Assembly (NCBI GenBank): GCA_024734495.1
Contig: JALMQS010000841.1
Location: 2,728,662-2,792,661 of the forward strand
Direction: 5' to 3'
DNA: 64,000 bases
Source: Forficula auricularia
Lineage: Eukaryota > Arthropoda > Insecta > Dermaptera > Forficulidae
Under the pieces are notes generated by a model. That model was not told the DNA's origin. It was given only the letters and a program-made list of their open reading frames with translations, and searched no databases. The position numbers and the translations under genes are program-made. Of this stretch, positions 45,427 through 57,400 are shown piece after piece (position 1 is the first letter of the stretch; every line of letters begins with the position of its first letter).

Positions 45427-48400
45427 TTAATTTGTTTTACCTATTTCAATTTTTTTTTGTATCGCTTTTACCGAATGATAGAGAAATGAATCAATTATTC
45501 CTGCTACTGTAAAAACACCTCCAATTATTGCGCATATATTGGTAGCAAAATGTCCCCAAGACCTGAAAAAATTATATTTTAGATGAATAATAAATAGATA
45601 CATAATTATATTATATTATAAAGATATAGTATACTTTTGTTTTTCTGTATATTTGACCATCATTGGAGCCAAATCGTAACTGAAGAAAATACCCGGCATT
45701 CCTGACTCACTGCTACTAGAGGAGATAATCTAATAATCAAAAGAAGTAATTAAGAAAATGTAAAAATGGTAATTTTTCTATTAACAAAAAATACCTTCTC
45801 ATGTCTCGTTAAGGAAAATTGATTAGTAGCCCAAATTGCCCCATCTTTTCGTACATATGTGGTAGGAACAACTTTAATATAATATTGAAACATTGTAGCT
45901 CCTAAAATATTCAAACATTTTTTTTAATAAGAATACAAAAAAGATCTGATAATAAATACAATTTTTGTATCGTAAGTAGGAAAGAGATCATATAACTAGA
46001 AAAGAAACAATCAGAAGTTTGATTAGAGTCGAAGTAATTTGTTGGTTTGGAGCACACTAGATCTCTATCATAATTGAATCAGTTATGAATTTACTGATTT
46101 TTTAATTTTTTTTGTTTCAGTCAAATTTTTTTTTTAAATAAAAAACACGATTTCTAAATAATTATCATATGTTAGGATTTTTGCGCAGTTTAAATATCCT
46201 ATATAGCAGGGGTGGCCATAACGTGGCTCGAGAGCCGCATGCGACTCTTCAGTCAATCTTGTGCGGCTCTTGAATAATACTGATTTTAAAAAGTATAATA
46301 ATTAAATTAAAAAAATAATAATACATAATTAAATTAATTTGTAATTAATTGTAATGGAACACTAATTGCCTCCGCCTTTAAAGGAATTAAAATTATATAT
46401 AAATATACATTTTAAATTATTTTGATTTATAAATAGATTTATTACTTTGTATGCTAAAAATATAATTTCCTTATTCATTCGTTTCTCGATAATCCTAGTA
46501 TAAACATCTTCTCTCTATATTTTTCATTTTTATTACCATCGTTCCTCGCAAAGTGAACTAAGTGAATCTTTCGCGTGTGAATTAACGTGAATAAACAATT
46601 CTGAACTCAAAAGGAGTGTAGAAAAAATTGGATCGCGGCCGCGTCAAGAATAGCTCCGGGAATTTCTTTCTACAGAGTTCGTGCCAGTCAAGAGTAATTT
46701 CCAGAAACAATTACCATCTTCAGTAAGTGAAACTAAACTTCGTATTCCTATATCTTTCCCTCATCCCCGCCGCAACACTAATGTTATAAGTAGAGCAAAA
46801 AATAAATATTACTTCATTTATATTTTATAAAATAAAAAATGTGTCTTTTTTTTAATAAACCATTAATTAATGTCCAAATAATGTGGCTCGCTTTGAAACA
46901 GTTTTATAAATTTGCGGCCCCCAAAGTTAAGGGTAGTGGCCACCCCTGCTATATAGTTTACTCTTAACTGACGGACAGACATTGTAGCGACATTAATAGG
47001 GTCCCGATTTACTTTTTAAACGGAACAACTAAAAATAAAATAAAATCTTAGTAAAAAAAAATTTCTAAAGTGTGCGAAAAAGATGTTTGATCAAGTCTTT
47101 TTTGTAATAAGTATGTAAGGACAAGTCTAAACTCAAATCATAAATAAAATTAGTAAGAATTATTAAATACTAGGATAATATAATACTTTCTTAAAATGTA
47201 TGTATAATATTATTATAATGGTTTGAAAATTTGAGGTGTTTCGGAATGTTACTGGATGTGAAGTAATAGTACGATTAAATAAAAAAAGAGTTTACATAAA
47301 ATTGATTAATTCACATCCAGTAACATTCCGAAACACCTCAAATTTTCCAAACATATATATTATATAGCTGTTTATTTTGAAAGTGGCGTAAGTCCATTTA
47401 TGTTCAAATCGAGATATTGAAGGGTTTGCGTTGGATAAATTTAAAAATATGGATAACAGATAATATAGTAGAATAATTAAATTAGGGAACGAAGAAAAGA
47501 TTTTTTATTATAGACAAAGGGATCAGCCGGGATATAATTAAAAACATTTTCTTCGTTTCCTAATTGAATTTAATTTATTTTATAATTGTCTTTCTACGCG
47601 GCCTCGTTGGGATTGCACCCCGGGTAAAGAAAAAAATATTTTCGACCTTTGGGTTTGTGATCGATTGGGAGGTGTTTAAATATAATAGAATAATGTTTTG
47701 GGGTTTTTAAGGGTGCCAAATTTGTCACCCCAATTAGCATAATTAACATTATTTAAGAAATAATATGTTTTTGATGGCTATGAATGGACTTACGCCACTT
47801 TCAATATCAATGAAATAATGTTTTCAATTCTTAAGAAAGCACAAGTCCATAGGAAAAGTCAATTTTCCTTGAAATAAAAATAAATGTATAGATCACTTTT
47901 ATGGTATAAAATCAAAAAAATATTCAACTTTTATTCTTTGTTAAATAATTTTTACATTAAAATTAATTTTGTTTTATTAATTATTATTCAGTCTTCCCCA
48001 GTTTGTGTATGCGGAAGGGATTTAAAATAACTATGGGGTGCAGGTGGTATATAATGTAACAAATTTAAGAAAACTGTAGAAACAAGTAAAAATACTCAGC
48101 AAGTGAAAAAACACTGTTCATCATTCTGGTTTTTAACGCAACTGCGAGGCTTGTTTCTGTGGATAGGCGCTGTTCTGTTGTTTATAACAAATTCATTGCA
48201 CATTTATAATTCAAGTGCTACTTTGATAATTAAACATAAAGCTGGAATCACATAAAATTTTATTGCCTAATATTTTCCACATCCATTTGAAACTCTCACA
48301 ATGAGACTTAGGCCACTTTCAAAATAAACTTTTTCATCATTTCATTAACCAGCAAATTTTCATGTTACAAAATCTTAATGATTTTAAATATATTAGTAAC

Positions 48401-51400
48401 AAGTTGCTTCAGAATGAAAAGATCATGTAAAAATTTAACTATTAAGGTAGCTTAACTCGATTTTTTTTTGGAAAATGGACTTACGGCACTTTCAAAATAA
48501 GCGGCTCATATTATAAATCAACGGAAGCATCAAAGCTAAGTCACAGTAAGATCCATTGGCACTCCAGCACATATTGCAATTGCAATTGTAAAATGTATTT
48601 AGTTTATATTAGGTCAATTTATAAATTGTGTATTTCTAGCTGCTCTTGCTAGCCAGGGGGCACGCCCCCTGGACCCCCCCCCCCCCACCACGCACCCGGG
48701 CCCAACCACCGCCAGCACCCCACCACGCCTCTGGGCCATCACCTGAACCCCCCACTCCACCCTGCACCACCCCATCCCCGGACCCCACCCCAGCGCCCTC
48801 CACCCTGCACCATCACCCCGACCCATCCCACAAAGCCTCTGGATTCTCACCTGAACCCTCACTGCCCCCCGCACCCTCCACCCCGCTCCACACCCCCACC
48901 TTGGACCCCACCCAGCCCCCCACCACCACCACGCCTCTGGGCCCTTACCTAAACCCTCCACTCCACCCTGCACCCCACGTACCCCACCCCCCGCACCCAG
49001 TTTTTTTTCATTTCTAGCCTTCTAGTGACCCACTGATTATGTATACAAAATTTCGTTGAGTTTGGTCAAAGAGCAAAAATTTTCATATTTTGACTCTCCC
49101 CCCCATTTTGGGTGGTTATTTGGGGGAATTTTTTTAAACACAAGTTTTCAGAAATCACATCCCCTACAACTTTGCTCATAATAAAATTTGCCGTAGGGTT
49201 AATAGTTTAGGAGTTATTTGATAATTTTCATTCGTGCCCCCCCCCCCCCCCAACCCTCTTCTGGGGTCAAAATATCAAAACGTTATATAGCTAAAAACGT
49301 AAGTTAGAAGACATCTGATGTAAATATGAAATTTCATAATAGTCCCTTCGGCCGTTTTTACGAGAATCGTGAGCAACTTTTCGGAAACCACTGAAACATA
49401 CAGACAGACAGACAAGACTGGAATTTTGTTGAGGGTGTTTTAGTTCATAACTTTGCTTGAAACGTGTGCAACCAAAATTTGGCGTGATTTGGACCAATGT
49501 ACAGACAAAACCTTAATTTTATATAAATTTTAATTTTCTCATTAATATATCAAAGAATAATTGATACGTCAACAAGAATTATTTTGACCGCGCTGATTTG
49601 AAAAAAAGATATTTTTATCTCGCGAGACTACTGCGGATTACGCTATTGGAGTCTGCGGAGTATTAAGTCTGGACCAAGAGAGAAAAAGATGTAATCCACC
49701 TAGCTACAATCCAACGTCATTTCGCGTATAGCCCGCTAGACATTTGGATGGATCACCGAGTGAATTGGAAATCTCAGATGTTATATACTCGATCTCCCAG
49801 TCCAGAGCGCTAGATCTATTAGCATGTATGTTAGATGCCTGCCATTAATTAACTGAAGGTTTTCTACATTTTATTCGATCGCGACTCTAATGTAGGGAAT
49901 TTTTGTCAAATATTGAGTGAAAATAATATTTGAACTTATATATTTCTAACTTGAAATAATGATATTAAATAAATTTTAATTTTCTCATTAATATATCAAA
50001 GAATAATTGATACGTCAACAAGAATTATTTTGACCGCGCTGATTTGAAAAAAGATATTTTTATCTCGCGAGACTACTGCGGATTACGCTATTGGAGTCTG
50101 CGGAGTATTAAGTCTGGACCAAGAGAGAAAAAGATGTAATCCACCTAGCTACAATCCAACGTCATTTCGCGTATAGCCCGCTAGACATTTGGATGGATCA
50201 CCGAGTGAATTGGAAATCTCAGATGTTATATACTCGATCTCCCAGTCCAGAGCGCTAGATCTATTAGCATGTATGTTAGATGCCTGCCATTAATTAACTG
50301 AAGGTTTTCTACATTTTATTCGATCGCGACTCTAATGTAGGGAATTTTTGTCAAATATTGAGTGAAAATAATATTTGAACTTATATATTTCTAACTTGAA
50401 ATAATGATATTAAATAAATTTTAATTTTCTCATTAATATATCAAAGAATAATTGATACGTCAACAAGAATTATTTTGACCGCGCTGATTTGAAAAAAAGA
50501 TATTTTTATCTCGCGAGACTACTGCGGATTACGCTATTGGAGTCTGCGGAGTATTAAGTCTGGACCAAGAGAGAAAAAGATGTAATCCACCTTCAGTTAA
50601 TTAATGGCAGGCATCTAACATACATGCTAATAGATCTAGCGCTCTGGACTGGGAGATCGAGTATATAACATCTGAGATTTCCAATTCACTCGGTGATCCA
50701 TCCAAATGTCTAGCGGGCTATACGCGAAATGACGTTGGATTGTAGCTAGGTGGATTACATCTTTTTCTCTCTTGGTCCAGACTTAATACTCCGCAGACTC
50801 CAATAGCGTAATCCGCAGTAGTCTCGCGAGATAAAAATATCTTTTTTCAAATCAGCGCGGTCAAAATAATTCTTGTTGACGTATCAATTATTCTTTGATA
50901 TATTAATGAGAAAATTAAAATTTATTTAATATCATTATTTCAAGTTAGAAATATATAAGTTCAAATATTATTTTCACTCAATATTTGACAAAAATTCCCT
51001 ACATTAGAGTCGCGATCGAATAAAATGTAGAAAACCTTCAGTTAATTAATGGCAGGCATCTAACATACATGCTAATAGATCTAGCGCTCTGGACTGGGAG
51101 ATCGAGTATATAACATCTGAGATTTCCAATTCACTCGGTGATCCATCCAAATGTCTAGCGGGCTATACGCGAAATGACGTTGGATTGTAGCTAGGTGGAT
51201 TACATCTTTTTCTCTCTTGGTCCAGACTTAATACTCCGCAGACTCCAATAGCGTAATCCGCAGTAGTCTCGCGAGATAAAAATATCTTTTTTTCAAATCA
51301 GCGCGGTCAAAATAATTCTTGTTGACGTATCAATTATTCTTTGATATATTAATGAGAAAATTAAAATTTATTTAATATCATTATTTCAAGTTAGAAATAT

Positions 51401-54400
51401 ATAAGTTCAAATATTATTTTCACTCAATATTTGACAAAAATTCCCTACATTAGAGTCGCGATCGAATAAAATGTAGAAAACCTTCAGTTAATTAATGGCA
51501 GGCATCTAACATACATGCTAATAGATCTAGCGCTCTGGACTGGGAGATCGAGTATATAACATCTGAGATTTCCAATTCACTCGGTGATCCATCCAAATGT
51601 CTAGCGGGCTATACGCGAAATGACGTTGGATTGTAGCTAGGTGGATTACATCTTTTTCTCTCTTGGTCCAGACTTAATACTCCGCAGACTCCAATAGCGT
51701 AATCCGCAGTAGTCTCGCGAGATAAAAATATCTTTTTCAAATCAGCGCGGTCAAAATAATTCTTGTTGACGTATCAATTATTCTTTGATATATTAATGAG
51801 AAAATTAAAATTTATTTAATATCATTATTTCAAGTTAGAAATATATAAGTTCAAATATTATTTTCACTCAATATTTGACAAAAATTCCCTACATTAGAGT
51901 CGCGATCGAATAAAATGTAGAAAACCTTCAGTTAATTTTATATAATATATAGATAAATCCTTCAGTTTTTTTTTTTTTTTTTATTTATTAATTCAAAAAA
52001 TAATATTTTTTTACAATCTAGTAGTTTATTTTAAATAATATTATTACTTATATCTTATCTAAAAATATAATATTTAACGAAAAAAATCAACAAAATAAAG
52101 GGCTCAGCCGGGATTTGAACCCGGGACCTCTCGCACCCAAAGCGAGAATCATACCCCTAGACCACTGAGCCGCGTTGAAAAATATCCTTATAAAAACCTA
52201 TATATTTAATGAATTTACTATATTTTAGTAATTAAAAATATTTTGTGATTTATTTAATAAAAAATAAAAAATATCAGAATTTTATAATAAATATAATTGT
52301 TTAAGTGTTTTAGTATTTTAAAGATAAGAAATAACCAGCGCCTCTATGTAACTTTAAGCAAATTAACAAAAAAATATGGCGATATAAATACTAAACTCAT
52401 GTCATAGCACTTCCAAATTTTATTAAAAACTATTTTGATATATCTCAATTTATTCATTCCTAAATTAAATAATTAGGTAAGTAAATAGAGTGTAGAAGAA
52501 TTATGTTTTAAATTAAATTTTAATATTTATTTATCAACAGAAATGCCCGTTCCGGTTGGACATGGTTATCAAACAGGAGGTCCAAGTTGTTGGGATCGAA
52601 TGAAATTGGGTTTCGGCATTGGTTTCTGTGTTGGAATGGCCTCAGGGGCTCTTTTTGGTGGTTTCGGGGCACTCAGGTATTTAACAGAATTAATTTTTAT
52701 AAATTAACTTCAAAATAACATACATTTTTAAAATTCAGCTCAAATCGCCATGTGCCTGATGCAAAATTTTATTTAAATCTTATTTAAAACATGTTTTGTT
52801 TAAAAACACCTTTTATAGGGAACTGTTTATGATTAGTATTTTTTGCATATTAATTTCATTTTATTCCATTAGCCAACAAACTTCCAGCCACCGTCTTCCC
52901 CGCAACTTATAACCCCCAGCTGTTTTAGACCCGCATCCACAGATAACTCCTACCCAGCCCATAAAATCCCCTCTTCTTCTTCATTTCACGATGGAGGGGC
53001 CAACCCAGGCCTTTAGGGGATGCACCTTTTTGGTGTATCTCTTTCTCACATCAATATTATTAAAAAATAAGCTGACGTGTTCTGATGTGGCCATCCACTT
53101 GACTTTATCATACAACCTGGCCCCCTCACTTATATTTAATAAAATTATTTATAATCATGTAGGGGGGGGGTTAGTTTTTGCATTTTTAGACTCCTGGGGG
53201 CCCACTGATTATGTATACAAAATTTGGTTGAGTTTGGTAGAAAGGCCTATATTTTAATTTTTTAACCCTACACCCCCCTCCCCCCATTTTGGGCGGTTAG
53301 TTTTTGCATTTTTAGACCTCTGGGATCCCACTGATTAAGCATACAAAATTTAGTTGAGTTTGGTACAAGGGCCTATATTTTCATTTTTTGACCCCCCCCC
53401 TCATTTTGGGCGGGTAGTTTTTGCATTTTTAGACTTCTAGGGTCCCACTGATTATGTATACAAAATTTGGTTGAGTTTGGTACAAGAGCCTATATTTTTA
53501 ATTTTTAACCCCCCCCCCCCCTTAATTTTGGGTCCATATGCACCAAAATCTAATCAGCTCTTAATCTCAATGGACCAAAACTACGTGTGAATTTTGGTTT
53601 CGATATTCACACTAGTTTTTGAGCTAGCTCGTCCACAAAAATTTGATAACGCACAGACTAAAGGACAACCCAACTAACAGACATTTTGACAAAACGATTA
53701 TTATCTCGATAAATATAATTTTTTCGATGTTCACTTATTAGAGCTTTTTTGTAGAGCGAAATGCCATAGTTTCGGTCAATTTTTTTAATCAAAATAGTAT
53801 CAGCCGTTTTTGAGAATTTCGAAAAAATGAAGGAAAAAACCCACTTTATTCATGCACGATTACAATACTTGACCATACCCCTGTATGGTAAAGTAAAAAA
53901 ATAGAATCGATTATTCTATTAGTAGAAATCGATATCTTGTACTGGTGAAAATTTCAAGTTGTGATTTTACAAATTCTTAGCCATGAATATTCACTGAATT
54001 ATGAACATTATAATAACTACATGTTCGTGGTACGTGTTACTGAACATGTTCGAAACACTTGCCACGAACGTATCTAATACTGTAGAGGGTAGCCTCTTCT
54101 AATTTTTCTTTTATTAAACGAAACGCTTGATCATGTTTAATATTTTTAAGACATTTGTGTCTTCAAGTTTGATAAGATCTCTAAGATGATCAGAAAAATT
54201 CTAATTGCTTTTCTTAAATAAATAACACGTATTAACTTTACGTTTGAGTTGTAAAGTTTTTGCCTAGAATAGCAGAATTGTTGATTTTTAACGAGAAATT
54301 AATGAGGTTGTCCTAGCTCCTAGATCACTAGCTAGCTTACTAACAAACGAATTTACCCACATCCAATAGGTTATTTAAAATTTATTTTTTCTATTAGAGT

Positions 54401-57400
54401 ACTTTACATGGACTTAGTTAGGGAAGGGGCAAGGGAGCAGCCCCCTACAAAACTCATTGCCCCCCTTAGAAAAATCAATACTCCATTTTTAAAAGGCATC
54501 ACTTATGAATTTCTCATTAAATTATTTCGTTACTTCCAAAATTTGTCAATTCTACTAAAAAGTTAGTTGAAGTCTAATCGGATTACCGAAATTGAAACCT
54601 TGTGGTGGCTAATCAGCTGCCCCCCCCCCCCCCCCAGGAAAACAGCCTAACTACGCCAATGGTACTTTATCCCAGAATTTTGAAGTATTTTTAGAATTTC
54701 CCCAAAATGTCTTTAAAGATTTGGATTAAAAAAAATTTGAGTGGACAGACTTCTTCACTAGCCATAAAAAAGTTTCCATTAATAATTTCCGTAAAAATTA
54801 AATAATTAAAGATCATAATATTTCATAATGCATATTATGTATTTTTGCACCTTATTACTTTGGAACTGATGAGGAAAAATATTTGAATTAATACAGTAAG
54901 TATAATCTCAATAATTCAGCATTAAGAAAAACCACCTATTTTTGGGGTTACGCAGAGTTAGAAAATAAAACAAAGTTTCTAGAAAAGCCCAAAAATAGAA
55001 CTAGGTAAAAACGCAGTGAGTTCCAAAAAACTGGCTTTGTTTACTAAATTTGTGAAAAGAAAAACAAGTGGATCCTTGTTGCTTACTTGACCCAACTCAA
55101 GCGGTATTATTTTTTGAATTCGACTAAATAAAAATCCTTAACATCGCATATTTGATTCTTTGCTAGATGAATTGTTTATCGAAAGATTAGTTTCGGCTTA
55201 AACTATCTAAATTGCATATTTTTAATGAGAATGCACAAAGTTTTTGACAAAAACAACTCTAGAAATCGGTATCGATAAATTATTAACATCACTACATTTT
55301 AATTTTTAACTAGAAATTTACCTAAAAAAACCTTAGACATTTTAATAAATAAGCTGACGTGTTCTGATGTGGCCATCCACTTAACTTTACCATACAACCT
55401 GGCCCCTCACTTATATATAATATTTAATAAAATGATTTATAATCATGAAGGGTAGGGGTTAGTTTTTCCAGTTTTAGACTACTGGGGGCCCACTGATTAT
55501 GTATACAAAATTTGGTTGAGTTTGGTACACGGGCCTAGATTTTAATTTTTTGACCCCCCCCCCCCCTCCCCATTTCGGGAGGTTAGTTTTTGCATTTTTA
55601 GATTTCTGGGGTCCCACTGATTATGTATATAAAATTTGGTTGAGTTTGATAAATGGCAAAGATTTTCATTTTTTGACCCCCCCCCCCCATTTTGGGCGGT
55701 TAGTTTTTGCATTTTTAGACTTCTGGTGGTCCACTGATTATGTATCCAAAATTTGGTTGCGTTTGCTCAATTGGCCTGGATTTTTAATTTTTAACCCCCG
55801 TCCACCTCCCTTGATTTTGGGTCGATATGTACCAAAATCTAATCAGCTCTTAATCTCAATGGACCAAAACTATGTGTGAAATTTGGTTTCGATATTCCCA
55901 CTAGTTTTTGAGCTAGCTCGTTCACAAAAATTTGGTAACGCACAGACTAACTAACGGACAACGACAACCAGACAGACTAACAGACATTTTGACAAAACAA
56001 TTGTTATCTCGAAAAATATAATTTTTTCGATGTTAACTTATTAGAGCTTTTTTGTAGACCGAAATTTTTTTAATCAAAATACTTCCTACCGTTTTTTAGA
56101 TATTTCGAAAAAAAGAAGGAAAAATACACTTTTTTCATGCACGATTACAATACTTGACCATACCCATACTGGTAAAGTAAAAACTTTAACGAGGTAGATT
56201 CTTGATGATAGGATATGAAATATATTTAAATACTTATTAAAGAAATTTTGGATAAAAACAAAACTCTTGGCATTTCAATAAACATTCAAGTCAAAAATTA
56301 AAGCTGGTGTGAGGGTAACCACTCTCTTTAGAACTCATGGTCACATAAACTGATAATTTTACCATCTGAGCCAATCCATGCACTTTAAAAATTTATATCG
56401 TAAATTTAGTTTACAATTTACTTTTCATAAAATGTTTTTTTCTTTAAATGTATCTTATTTTTTCTAGACATGGTTTGAGGGGCAGAGAATTCGTCAACAA
56501 CGTGGGTAAAGTGATGCTTCAAGGAGGAGGAACTTTTGGTACATTTATGGCAATAGGAACAGGAATTAGATGTTAAAAATTAAACTTAAAAACTATGTAG
56601 ATATAAATAAATTCTAGTTATTAAAATCTCTATAAGTTTTTTAAATAAATTATATATATAATCTTTACCTATTTCTGCTTTTATTTCTGTGCCATCAATT
56701 GGATTTGTGATTCCAGGAATATTCCTTCCAAATGATAAATGTCTTATTTTATGAGTTGTGTTGAATAAAGATGAAGAAAAAGGTTGAACGTCATGAACTA
56801 ATAAAGAAAATAAATAACAATTTAGATTATGTTAACATAACAAAATTATAATATAATTATTTACCATGAACATGATTTATTGAAAAACTTTGGCCTGGAG
56901 CTATATGAAAACTACCACCCACCTAAAACATTTCATTTTTTGAATTAATTATATAAATAAAAAAATCAATAATTTAAAGTAATTGTTAAACAATTATTAT
57001 TTTTCTATACATTTTATTATTATTAATAGTATCGCACCAAAGCAACAATCTTAATCTAAACTCTAATTTTTGCAGAAATTAAATAAGCCATACACCTTAA
57101 ACAGAATATTTTAAATAATCAAACAGACATCAAAACTTCACCAATAATTGACATATTAATCAAAGATAAGTAGGTTATAATGAAAGGCAGTCCAAATTAT
57201 TTAATTTTTTTTATTCAAATACCGACGTTTCGGAGACATTTTCTCTCCTTCTTTAGGGTAATGAATAATTATTGATGGATGGGTATAACTCGGCTCCCAT
57301 TTGTCTCTCTTTAAAGTTGACTAAGTACACTTGTGATATGATGGTGAAAAGTATTGTAATATTGTTGTTATCACTGAAAGAGAGACAAATGGGAGCGCGA

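Noticed and set aside
48614..49017. Proline-rich (plus) and glycine/tryptophan-rich (minus) open frames of ~120 codons
   Set aside because: Both strands are open because the DNA is a C-rich minisatellite lacking A/T-rich stops. There is no domain, splice context or codon pattern.
49527..51931. CRISPR-like or satellite array
   Set aside because: Units are ~445 bp without spacers, inverted at the middle and in an animal intron. Not CRISPR, and too few units for a satellite.
55550..55879. Frame repeating [18 protein letters not shown]; also at 52991-53257 and, minus, 61827-62144
   Set aside because: It is the translation of the family P core unit, interrupted differently in each copy by C-run length changes. 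Not conserved as protein.
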